64,000 nt of DNA from Humulus lupulus (Eukaryota > Streptophyta > Magnoliopsida > Rosales > Cannabaceae). Both the position numbers and the translations under genes were made by a program. The first letter of the stretch is position 1; every line of letters begins with the position of its first letter. Below are positions 35,408-45,570 of this stretch, in pieces. The stretch is taken from positions 79,673,696-79,737,695 of the forward strand of contig NC_084801.1 in assembly GCF_963169125.1 (NCBI RefSeq). Direction: 5' to 3'. The notes below the pieces were generated by a model that was not told the DNA's origin, did not search any database, and saw only the letters and a program-made list of their open reading frames with translations.

Positions 35408-38378
35408 ACAACTGACGGCTTACCCCGGACAGTTGCTGCTTCACAGCGTGTGTCAGCAACAGCGGATCCTTGCTGCTGCTGATGGCCCATTTCTCAGAAT
35501 TGAGCTCGCATAAGCTCAGGGCCATATCCTCCATCATCTCAGCTCCGAACGGCGCCAATGCACGTCCGAGCCTAGGCACCAGCCTCTTCTCCAAGGCTGG
35601 ACCATCCAGAACCGCTCCGGCCGGGTGAGGAGATCTCACCCCCTCAGCCAGCTCAGCCGTCTTCACGGCAGACAAGTTATCTGCCCTTCCCTGAGTAACG
35701 GCCTTCTCCGCCTCTAGCCGCCTCTTCAAAAAACTATCAGCCCGTCTTACACCCTCCAGGAGGGCAGCGGGAAAACTGGTCGGCTTCCGCGGAAAGTGGA
35801 ACTTCAGGCCAGGCAGGGGAAGATTGGTTGTCTGAGAAGACGGAGACCCCGGAAGGGTGGCCCCCCTTTGGGCTGGAGGAGGAGGCAGCCGGGGTATTAA
35901 GGCCCCGGTCTGTTGCTTTTGCTGCTGCGGTAGCAGAAGTAATTGCCCTTGTTGCTGCTGCTGGTTTGGATGTTGCTGTTGCTGCTGCTGCGGCGTTGGT
36001 GATTGTGTCTCTTGTTCCTGTTGCTGCTGTTGTTTTAGTTGTGATTGCTGTCGTTGCTGTTGTTGTTGCCTTCGACCGGGAGAAGAGTGTCTAAGGCGTT
36101 TGTTCTTTGCACCCTCAGCATCTTCTCCGGGACGCTTGCTCACCCCTGTTGTCCTCACGGGGAACACAAGCCCTTCCCCGTCGCTACTGCTACTCGAGAC
36201 CATCATAGTCTCGGAAGGCCCTTCAGCAGGGGACTTCTCTACCCTCGGAGACGCTTGCGCCTCGCCGCTTGTCTTCTTGGGGGAAGCAACCTTACCTCCC
36301 CTACCAGCCTTGGTCTTCCTTCCTTTTCCCGTGGGCGGGTCTTGGCTGGTGGCAGCCTTCTTAATAAGCAAAGTAACCCTCCCCAACATCTTGGCTTCGG
36401 GATACTCTGCAAGAAACGTACAAAGCAAGGTTAACGAACCAACAAGAAATGAGAAAGAAGATAAGCGGGAGACAAGACAATCAGCAACATAAAAGTACAA
36501 GCAAGCCCGCCAGCAGGGAACAAGAAACAAGGAAAAGAAAAGTTTGAAAGGGACGACCATGCACGAGAAACGTGGATGGCCTTCCCCGAGCAAAACAAAA
36601 CATCGCTTCCTGCTCCAGGAAGCTCCCGTACTCCTTGAAGTCCGGGAAGAACATGCTGAGAGAAGAAGGGTCAACCATGATGACACCTTCTGGCAGACTA
36701 CCATCACTCAGACACCAGAGGAGCTCATCTACCCTATCACAGTACCTGTCGAAAGGTATCCTACGCGGATCTAGCCTAAGGAAACGAGGATCAAACCCCA
36801 TCTGAGAGGTTTGGGAAACTTCAGACAGGCTGGGGGTGTGGATCAATCGAAAACTAGTCTTACCTCTCCCGGAGGAACTAGCCCCCGGAGCCCCTTCGTT
36901 AGGGTAAGCCGCGGCGTGGCGAGCCTCGATCTCCTCTCCCTCCGGCTGGGGGTCGGGGAACCTCTCCGCCCAACTAGGAGATAGAGTATTTTCGTCCCGA
37001 GCGGCTTGGGTGATCACCTTAGACAGCTCCAGGGCAATCTGCTCCCAGATGTCAGCCGACACCTGAGTCTGCCCCCTACCACTTACTGGCTCGATATTTT
37101 GGAAGGAGGCGAGTAACCCATACTCCCTCAACGATTCGGAGGTCACAAGTCCCTCCACTCTCAACTCTTCCTCAGAAAGCCCTTCGTAGAACTTGGACCT
37201 CCTTATCATCTCCGCGCAGCGAGGTGTCCGCGGAACGACTTCTGCAAAAATCAAATACAAGCGTTAGAGATCCTCCCAAAAGGCAAATCAAACACAAAGA
37301 AACAAAGTTGAAAAGGAAAAGAGGAAACACTTACCAGGGATTTTGAAGTCCAAAGATAGAGCTGGCACCCTCTTCAGCGGAGGAGGTGCTGTACCTTGTC
37401 TGAGTGACCCCTCATAGGCTGAGACTTCAACCCATAAAAGTACAGCACCTCCTCCGGGGTAGGAGCTTCCAGTCTCCGGGACTTGCAAAAGATGAACCAC
37501 CCCGCTAAGAGCTTGTAGCTGGGAGGAATTAACTGGAAGGGGGCAATCCCTGCCTTCACACAGAAATTGGCGAAGTAACTCCTTAGGGGCAAGTGCGCTC
37601 CGCACACTATGTGTGCCCAGCTCCAGGCACCAAAGCCCTCGTGGCTCTGGCTAGCTGACTCGCCCAGCACCGACAGACGGTGCCACATCAGACCTGGGAT
37701 GTTCTTCAGGCCTGCCTCAGAGGAATACAGCTCCAGCATGCCATAATTCCTGAAAAGGTTCGGTTTTTGGTCCATCTCCCAGATGGAACTATTGGAAGTT
37801 GGTGGGCTAGCCGCGACCGCTTTCGCCTTTCCTTTCCCCTTTCCACCAGCGATAGGAGAGCCCTTCTCTTGGGCAGATTCAGCCTCCCCCGCAGCAAGGA
37901 GTTGTTCCTTCGAGATGTTCGTCACTGGACAAAAGAAAAGAAAGAAGAAAACACTCTAAGCAGTCAGCACCCTTGTCATACCCTAGTGGTATCAAAGGCG
38001 TCGGGGAGACCCTCCCCGAAATCTGCTTGGAGAGGCTCCCACCGAGCTTGCCGAGGGATTGGCACCATGCCACCCGAAGGACAGCAAGGAACCGGACTCA
38101 GACCCCGAGCCTAAGCCCACCAAAAGAAGTGTTTTTCCAGAGAAAGACACCCTAAAGGCGTTCATGCTTATGCCCTAAAACAACAAAACAAGGGACGACT
38201 TTCCAAACGCAAATCGCCAAAACACGCAGAAAAGGCTACTTATCGACTCACAATCAATCACATGCCTACCAAAGCCCTATTCACACATGCACATAAGCAA
38301 TAATGGCAGAAACCTCTACTCTAACAACTACCAACAACCTAAGGTTTGGGAGGAAAGAGAAAAGTAGAAATACTTACT
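34298..38378 (-). pseudogene. Antisense gene of element D (Transposase_28-like, spliced), one frameshift
   Basis: Inferred exons are leader to 38378, 37924-37335, 37241-36558, 36406-35424 and 35320-34298. Coding introns have phases 1, 1 and 0. The start codon seems to be made by splicing: exon 1 ends in A before GTAAGTA and exon 2 begins TGACG after TTTTGTCCAG. Exon 2 has the Transposase_28-like core (AHLPLRSYFANFCVKAGIAP, then PPSYKLLAGWFIF). Exon 3 shares a DPRFLRLDPRR block with A, E and F. Exon 4 is basic, then glutamine-rich (about 36075-35890). Exon 5 is a coiled coil ending near LWKVNPEVLGYL. Exon 2 needs a frame change near 37395-37440, where a 17-bp inverted repeat lies. An A30 run (35376-35405) falls in the last intron. 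Function is unknown. Confidence 0.82.
37925..38377 (-). other. Leader intron of the element D antisense gene
   Basis: A GTAAGTA donor at 38377 and a CTTTTCTTTTGTCCAG acceptor at 37925 (- strand) bound an intron of 453 bases with no useful ORF. It corresponds to the leader introns of A (7911-7414) and E. Confidence 0.6.
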
Positions 38379-38659
38379 GATATTCGGGTAGGTGGAGGTT
38401 GAAGGAGTAACTGGATCACTGCACAGCACGATCGCGAGAAGTAAAAGCTGCAAAGATGAACGGCGATTCAAACCAGGAACTTCGGGGAATAAACCCACTG
38501 CCAAATCAAAAAGAAAAGTTTCCAGATACTTACCAAAAGAAATGGCAAGTTCGGAGGAACGTAAGCTGGGAAGCCTGAGAGTTCGAAGGTTTGGAAATCT
38601 GAAAATCCTAAAGATGGAGAATCTGAAAGCGTAAAGAGGAAGAAAGGTCCTTTCCCTCG

Positions 38660-38667
38660 TTTTTATA
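38660..38667 (-). promoter_or_regulatory. TATA box of the element D antisense gene
   Basis: TATAAAAA on the - strand (38667-38660), in GCTATAAAAACG. It lies 743 bp before exon 2, matching the 736-768 bp seen in the other elements. I see no G-box close by, unlike A, E and F. Confidence 0.55.
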
Positions 38668-39104
38668 GCAGGGAAGAAGCCGTTTCGAATTCCTCGAGTG
38701 GACGGTCCCGATCTTCCCATTCCATGTGCGTCAGATCCAACGGCTGGAGAGGAAGCGACGATCCTATTTATGACTCCTCGGATGGGAATAAAGTATTTAT
38801 TTCCCATCATTACACCACCTCGGGCCCTGAGTACCATTAAAAACCGTCAAATAGTCAGGTGACTGACGCACGCATCCTCAACCAGTCGCCTCACGCGCAC
38901 GTCTTGGTCGCAGAACCATTCCCAGAATGACACGTGATCCTTGCCGCACTTGAGTACTTGATCTCAAACAGAAGAAATTCCTTTTTCTCTTTCATACTAA
39001 TACTCAGGTGGGAAAAAGGAACCCTTCCGGGAACACAGAAGGTGCCCCCTCGCCTAATCTAAGAAACCGATTGAACAAGCTCCCGGATCTCTCAAAGCTC
39101 CGCG

Positions 39105-39119
39105 ACCTTGGGGGGTAAA
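39105..39119 (+). other. Terminal polypurine tract, element D
   Basis: ACCTTGGGGGGTAAA directly before the 3' LTR. The 38668-39104 stretch upstream of it holds no recognisable gene. Confidence 0.85.
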
Positions 39120-40007
39120 TGTTATCCAGATTTCCGGATAGCGTTTAGATTGATGACCTCGGGGAAGCAGAATTATCGATGTCTTTCACGGAGGGTGACC
39201 AGAGCTCGCGGATGGACAGAAAGGCTTCGCCTCTCCTGTCTAGTATCCGGATTACTCTTCCAAACAAGCGCAACACGGAAACTCGTCAACTCTCCCGGAC
39301 TCCCGAAGGATACCCCTCGGGGAGGCCTCTTCCAGGAGAGGCTCTTCGAGTGGTCTCCGCGGAAACAGTTCCGTGCCCCGCACAGAACAAAACCGAACGG
39401 TCGAGTCCGGGAGAAGGCATATTTGGAATGATATCCGTCTGACACAGGATCCCGCCTGACACGCCCGTCAGGTCAAAGCCGCACACATCCCAGCACGCCT
39501 AAGGGTACCTTTTCGCCTACTGTTCCGCTGACAACTTGGAAAAGACGGCTGACTTTGTGTGTTCCCCATACTTTCACGTAAATATACCCACATAGAGTCT
39601 GGTAGCCATGCGACTATAGGAATTGTATCCCCTATTTATGGCTGGTGTAATTAAGACTCATGTACGTAGAGAAAAACCCTAATCCGAAACCCTAGCTATA
39701 AAGACTCCTTCCTTTTACAAGAAGGAGGGAGAGGAATGAGAGATAGCAAGAGACTCTACCAAAATCTCTCTAGCTTCATCTTCTTTAAGAGAACCCGAGA
39801 GAAACATTGTGAGTGGGTGAAGTTCTTATGCACCAGCCATCTTACTGTAATCTTTTCCAAGTATAATAACATCGACTCGTGGACTAGGGCTTGTTAACGC
39901 CTGAACCACGTAAAAACACTGTTTGTTTAGTTACATTTCAGTATTTCTACGGTTCTTATCTTTTTATTATTCTGTTAGTTATTCGTTTCCGAAAAACTCG
40001 GTAAACA
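39120..40007 (+). repeat. 3' LTR of element D
   Basis: 888 bp, apparently identical to 25670-26557, followed by the target duplication GTTTA. Confidence 0.96.
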
Positions 40008-40012
40008 GTTTA

Positions 40013-40251
40013 TTTTTATTCTCTTAAATAGCTTTATTTTTCAATCTTTTATTTTATGTTCATAACATTAAAACTCATCAATCTTTGGAGCAAGGTTAGA
40101 ATTTATTACTTTTGATTTAAAATAGTTTTCTTTTTTATTTTAGACAACTCCTTTGGGTTCGATCTCGTGCTTACACGAACACTATATTCCATATACGATT
40201 CGTGCGCTTGCGAGTATAAATTTTTAAAACATACCCGTTTTGGGTCCATCA
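40013..40251 (+). mobile_element. Solo LTR X, segment 3 of 3
   Basis: This is the end of X: it finishes GGGTCCATCA and is followed by GCATT (40252-40256), the second copy of the target duplication at 12300-12304. The GATCTCGTGCTTACACGAAC stretch with its short palindrome is like the ends of some Athila-type LTRs, from memory. The three segments add up to about 1.9 kb with no internal coding region, hence a solo LTR. Confidence 0.82.
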
Positions 40252-40703
40252 GCATTCTTGAATAGAGATTTGCACAATAAAATACCATTGTGGATGTTTA
40301 TACGACACTTTGACCATGCTTTATCTATGTTACGTTACAACGAGATGAAAGAACACTACAAAACTAATTTGATTGAACCAGTTTTGAACCAAATAACTAT
40401 GCCGTGTGTGGAGGATGAAATTTCTTCGATTTTCAAGGGAAATTTTTACAAGGATAAGAAAGGAGATATGGCGTGGCAATAATTATATTGTCCTGAAGGA
40501 TGATAAGATACCAGGTTACACTCTTTGTTTGGTCAAAAAATATATTGGTTTTGGATTAAAGCGCAAAGTGTTAATCTCCAACGATGGGGATGATGTGCGA
40601 TGTGATTGCTATTCTCTTGAGACAAAAGGAATTCCATGTAGACATATTTTTATTTCATTGAAGAATTTGGAGAGAAGGAGTTTTCCAATTTGTTTGGTAA
40701 ATA
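40252..40703 (+). pseudogene. FAR1/MULE-type transposase gene, 3' half with SWIM zinc finger
   Basis: Continues the gene broken at 12304. It opens with FLNRDLHNKIPLWMFIRHFD and ends with a SWIM-type finger whose ligands are CDC and PCRHIF. A frameshift near 40475 separates the two parts. The sequence passes into element E at about 40703-40716, so the true end of the gene, and any terminal inverted repeat there, is gone. Confidence 0.85.
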
Positions 40704-40715
40704 GAACTAAGTTTT

Positions 40716-40960
40716 CAAATTAAGTTCCTGGATATAACCAGGTCATAAAACTTAGAAGTTAATTTAAATCGATTGATCGTTGTTCTTCCTAAAGAGCACG
40801 AGATATTGATAAAAATTAACACGAACTAAGTTTTCAAATTAAGTTCCTGGATATAACCAGGTCATAAAACTTAGAAGTTAATTTAAATCGATTGATTGTT
40901 GTTTTTCTTAAAAAGCACGAGATATTGATAAAAATTAACGCGAACTAAGTTTTTCAAAAA
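40716..40960 (+). repeat. Tandem array, about 119-bp unit, 2 copies (element E)
   Basis: Two units beginning ACTAAGTTTTCAAATTAAG, each with the inverted repeat CCTGGATATAACCAGG and ACTTAGAAGTTAATTTAAAT. Homologous to the arrays of A and F. Confidence 0.88.
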
Positions 40961-41100
40961 TAGTAACTAAAATGCGTAGAGGCAAAAGGGAGTAAACCAA
41001 TTTAAAGTAAAAATTAATTGTCTCGAGGTGGAAACACCTCATGCAAAAGTTACAACAAAAAATAAGAATAATAAAAGAGTGGGAGCAAAATGGAAAGGTC

Positions 41101-43811
41101 CTAGGCTCCACCAGTTGGCCCCTTGGAGGTCACCGTCTCGCCCTGCTCAACTGCGCCGGAGACTTCCCCGGTCTCGGAAGGTGCTTTTTTCTCGAGGCGA
41201 GCTTTGAATCCCTCCAGCAAGGGCTCCCAGACGTCCGCTGCCAAGAAGGAGAAGTCGCCGTTCGGGTTATAGGCCCAGCAATGGTAGAACATGTCCTCCA
41301 TGGCGGTGCCTGAAGCTGCCTGCTCGGCCTCCAGGGCGGCCTTAGCCTCAGCCTTCGCAGTATCTAGGTCTGCCCGCGCAGCGGCGAGGGTAGCTTTGGT
41401 AGCCTCGAGCTCTTGTAGCATGGGGCGGGCTTCTTCCAACTCGGCCTGCGCGGCCGCCAGGGCATCCTTAGTCATCTGCAAGGAAGTCTGGTGAGTGGCC
41501 ACAGCCACCTGATGCTCGCTCCTCATATCCTCGAGCTGGGCCTTGGTCCTGGCTATGCTTCGGTGAAGGGAAGCGGCGCTCTGCAAAAACGGAGAGGCAA
41601 CTGCCTTAGAAAAAAAAAAAAGAGAAGGGAGAAAGGAAAAACAGGGCAAGGCATGATAATCAAAAACCATAAAAGGGTAGGGTCAGCTTACCATTAGGGC
41701 CATGCCCAATGAAGATTCCAGCACGCCCACCGGGCTCCTTGTTTCGATGGCCCTGAGCTCCCTCTCGTTGAATTTGTAGATGTGGCTGACGGCATAGTTC
41801 GCCGTCTCATACACCGTCCCCCGGAAGGCCTCTGGAATCTTCTCCAGGTCCTGGGGGTCAACCGGGATGCGCACCTCAGAAGGTGCAATTTCCGAAGCCC
41901 CAGGCTCTGCCCCTGTGTCCCAGACGAAGGCTGGAGCTCGCGGAGGGGGTGGGGGCATGTTGCTCCCCCCTGCTGCAGGAGGAACAGTTTCCACGACCTG
42001 GGCCGCTGGGGGCTGCTCTTTCTCCTTTGCAGGAGACTTGGTGGGGGTCCCGGCGGCTTTCTTCGACGTCTGGAGTTTTTTCATTTTGGGCCCGGAAGCC
42101 CCGGCGGAGGAGTTCCCTCCGATGAACGCAGCTCGTAGACCCTTTCCTCCGGGCTGAGACATCTCTTCTGTCAAAACAAAGATATGGTTAGTACACAAGT
42201 TAGCAGTCATGAAAAAACAAAAACAAAGGGGAAAAAAGAAAAATTCAAGTATGTATATATACTAAAGGGAATCCTACCCCCCGAGCTAGAAGAAGAATCT
42301 ATGATTACGACCATCGGCCCCGGAGCTTCCACGGGGGAATCTAAGGCAATTACTTCTCGAGCTGGCGCAGGTTCCGGATACGAGGCTGTCTCAGGACTAG
42401 ACTCTTCTACATATTGCCTAAGACCCGGAGCTACGGTGCCCTCCTGGAGTGATGGCCATGAACGAAGGTTAGTCCCATACTCCTCGAATAGGACCGACCT
42501 AAAGGCTAGGGTGTTGTCTACAACTATGGTACCCCTAGGACAGCTACTTTCGTAATCCAACACGAGCTGGTCGACACAGTGGAGCAGGGTTTCATCTAAG
42601 TCTGGATCACTTCGATGGCGTTGGACGATCTGTTTGGGATTGTACCTAGCTAGCCGGGGGTCGGCAGTGGCCCTATCTAAGCTCCTAAACATGTAAGGGT
42701 TACCTTGGCCAGAAGGACCTGCGGCTGCTCCGGACCGGATCCTCTCCCCGTCTGTTCTTTGGGCGACCTCCAGCGCTCGCTTCCTCGTCCTCACGAGGGG
42801 CACTTTGTCCTCCTCGTCCTCCTCATCTTCATCCCCCGCGACCTCCTCCATGATGATAGGCCTCATATCGCGGGCTGGGGGAAGCGCCCGGGGCCTCCTC
42901 AGGTTCAGAGTCTGGCCTTCGAAGATCAGCTTACAGGCCAGCATCGTCTCGTCTGTCACGAGCTAACGATAGTCCTTTTCACTAGGGGGCAAGCCCGCCA
43001 GTGTCTCGTACTGGCTCCTGAGGGTCACAGACTTCTCTGTCCTCGCGAAGATAGCTGCAGAATTATCCCAAGTCAGAAATGGATATAGGGAAAGCTAACC
43101 GATACTTAACTTCCGAGCTAAAGTTGAAAGGCACTTACGAGGATGATTGAAGTAGTGCAGCTCGCAGTTTCGGAACCCCGTCGACATAAAGAATTGATCT
43201 TTGAAGTCATTGGGGTGGCTGGGCAACTCGATGATTGCAGCCGTGTTGGGGAACCGGGTTAAGTAGTAAAGCCCATCACCTCGCCCCCGCTGCTCCGGGC
43301 TAGCCTTGAGGCAGAAGAAATACAGGATGTCCGCAGGAGTGGGGACCTCCCACTCCTGTTTCAAGAACAAGTATCGTAACCCCGCCAACAAACGGTATGA
43401 ATTGGGGGGGAGCTGGAATGGGGCCAACCTCACGTAGTTGAGGAAGTCGGCGAAGTACTGGTCTAACGGGAGGAAGGCCCTCACCTTGAAATGTTTGTCG
43501 CTCCAGGCCGAGAACGCCTCATCAAGCGGCGCGCAGCTCCGCTTGCCTTCTGCGGGAGGTCGGGGAATCACGGATCCTCTCCCTAGCTCGATGTTATGGG
43601 AGAGGAATATTCTATTTACCCTCGCCTGGTCAGTAATCTTTGACACAATCCTCTCTGCCTCAAAGAACGCCTCGGGGGCCACCTCGAGCTCCCGTTCCAC
43701 TGCTGGCCCGAAGTTGGGAATCGGGGATTCAGCCATCACCTCCTTTCCTTTGTCTTGTTGGGAGGACGAGCTTCCAGCGGTCCTCTTTGGAGCGTTCTTC
43801 TTCGGTGCCAT
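41101..43811 (-). pseudogene. Antisense gene of element E (Transposase_28-like, spliced), one in-frame stop
   Basis: Inferred exons are 43811-43139, 43054-42278, 42167-41692 and 41580-41101, with intron phases 1, 1 and 0. Exon 1 is intact and is the best copy of the N-terminal domain: basic start (MAPKKNAPKRTAG), then FFEAERIVSKITDQARVNRI and FQLPPNSYRLLAGLRYLF. Exon 2 has an acidic stretch and the TADPRLARYNPKQ block, but a TAG at 42965-42963 near its start. Exon 4 is a coiled coil ending in MFYHCWAYNPNGDFSF and KARLEKK. It is one stop short of a complete gene and probably the closest to the ancestral A-type protein. Function is unknown. Confidence 0.86.
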
Positions 43812-44560
43812 CTAGTCACCTAGCGAACAAAAGAAAAGATTTCAGAAAAGGCGACCTAAGCATAAGGAAGAATCAAAAGGAGTGTTCTTTGCATGAGCTG
43901 AGGTAAGCCCAGCCCGTGAAGAGTGAGACCACGCGATTCTATGAACACGCGCCTGTGCTCCCAACAGATCCTCGATTACTCAGAATTCGTGTGTCAGGAG
44001 GGTCAGGATAGAATTTGCCTTGGAAGGAAAGTTTCAGTAGGCAAGGAAGGCAAAACCGCCTGTGAAGCGTGTCCCCTAAGCTACCCGGTTTTGCACCCAA
44101 AATACTGAATACTTTAAACCAGCATCCCAAAAATTCTACCCAGAAATTTTCCCCAAAAAACGCACCCATTAACCATGCTCCTAAATGGTTCTCTATTGCA
44201 AATATACCCTAACCTAAAAGGCTCTTACCCTTCACGCCCACAAAAAACCAGCAAACCCTTGCATGCGGCTACAGTAAATATTTACTTAAGCTACAGTGAA
44301 AAATAATTTCAAAACATGCACAGTCAGGAGACTTACAGTATGTGTTGGTTGAGAAGAGGATGAAGGGATCGCCTAGGTAGGGGCTTCATCGGAGTAGTTG
44401 ATTCCAAAGCTAAAAAGGAACCCTGGCACCTGAACTTCCTGAGCGTTAGAAATGGCGATCGGAGAGAAGAGGGTTTTTCTTTTGAAGATGAAGAGAGAAG
44501 AAGAAGAGGGTTTCTGAAAAATTTCAAATGAATGAGTGGCCCATGCGTATGATGGCCACC
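43812..44560 (-). other. Leader region of the element E antisense gene
   Basis: No ORF of interest. On the - strand a GTAAGT donor (about 44338) follows the leader, and a pyrimidine-rich acceptor lies just before the ATG at 43811, matching A. Confidence 0.55.
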
Positions 44561-44587
44561 CCTTTTATATACGTGAAGGGCCACGTG
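44561..44587 (-). promoter_or_regulatory. Promoter of the element E antisense gene: TATA box and G-box
   Basis: TATATAAAAGG on the - strand (44571-44561), with CACGTG at 44587-44582, 10 bases upstream. Spacing to the ATG is 760 bp. The layout is the same as in A and F. Confidence 0.65.
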
Positions 44588-44820
44588 AAGAGGGCTGTTG
44601 GATTGCCATGATGTGGGATCCAAGGCCCTCCACTCGAAAGACGAAACAACGGCTGAGTATAGGCTAGGCCATTAAATGCGGTTCTCGGAAGATGTACCGT
44701 CACCAACCATGATGTTCCACGTATTCGGCGCCTGCGTAAAATGTGGAATATGAAGAGTTCATGGGGAAGCCTAAAAGCCCCTACTGTGGCCCTATGCAAC
44801 GTCGTGTACCATGAGCAGGG

Positions 44821-44834
44821 GCTTGGGGGCCAAA
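44821..44834 (+). other. Terminal polypurine tract, element E
   Basis: GCTTGGGGGCCAAA directly before the LTR; the run of six G seen elsewhere is cut to five followed by CC. Confidence 0.75.
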
Positions 44835-45570
44835 TGTACGCCCTGATTTTCCCAGGAGCTGAGATACGGCCTAATCATGACTACCACGTGGACATCCCCA
44901 AGACCAGAGCTGCCATCGTAAGATCCTACTCCTTAGCTCGAGGTAACCTAAGGGTTTGCCAAGATTACTGAGTCTGGACTCTGAAGGCCACAGGTCGTGG
45001 GAAGCATCCAGCTCGTGGTACGAGCTGGTGTTGGAGGTTGTGACCTTTTATAAAGTCAACCATGCAAGGTAAACGTGCATATATCAGCCATCATGTGTCT
45101 GATATATCCCTGACTTCTCGGACACGCAGCGTGAACGTGCGTATTCAGACACCCACGACTGGGTTGGGCCGTGTGGCCCATTATCCCCTTACCTATTGAT
45201 TAGACCACACTTATGTGTCAGGTTTTAGGAATTATTCATGAATGTCACAGAGTTGACATGATAGGTAAGAAGGTCACGGGATGACCTTCTTACCAACTCC
45301 CAGGTGCCCTCTGCTATAAATATGGAGACCCTGGGAGTTACAAAGGGTTGGATTCTATGGTTTAAGAAATACTCTGTAAAAGAATACCAAGCATATAGCA
45401 ATAATATTGACTGGTGGAGTAGAAGGATTTTAACCTTTGAACCACCTAAAAAACGTATTTTGTGTCACCATTCCATTTCCAAGATCATTCATCTATTTCG
45501 GTTCAACATAAGCACTAATCCCTTCCTCTTTCTTTTCTTAATTACCTGTTGGCGAAGAACTGCGTCAACA
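44835..45570 (+). repeat. 3' LTR of element E (736 bp)
   Basis: TGTACGCCCTGATTTT start and GCGTCAACA end. TATA box CTATAAATATGG at about 45314. Homologous to the LTRs of A and F. Confidence 0.9.

Larger units (their letters stand above)
25670..40007 (+). mobile_element. Element D: young Tat-lineage retrotransposon with antisense gene (14.3 kb)
   Basis: Two 888-bp LTRs (25670-26557 and 39120-40007) show no difference in my line-by-line comparison. The target duplication is GTTTA (25665-25669 and 40008-40012). Order: LTR, primer site, gag-pol, internal polypurine tract, 68-bp array, antisense gene, polypurine tract, LTR. Gag-pol has one TGA and one single-base loss in a C run; the antisense gene has one frameshift. 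It is the most recent insertion that can be dated here. Confidence 0.97.
40703..45570 (+). mobile_element. Element E: 5'-truncated Tat element, relative of A
   Basis: Only the 3' third remains: two array units, the antisense gene, a polypurine tract and the 3' LTR. The 5' LTR, gag and pol are absent, and the array abuts the FAR1/MULE-type gene directly. A deletion after insertion would explain the lost 5' end; no target duplication can be checked. Confidence 0.85.

Noticed and set aside
35857..36492. 211-codon Cys-rich ORF on the + strand
   Set aside because: It is the complement of the Gln-rich exon of the antisense gene (CAG/CAA read as CTG/TTG and TGC/TGT).
41101..43811. Antisense gene as an envelope gene
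   Set aside because: It runs opposite to pol, has no signal peptide or membrane segment, and has coiled-coil and Transposase_28-like features instead.
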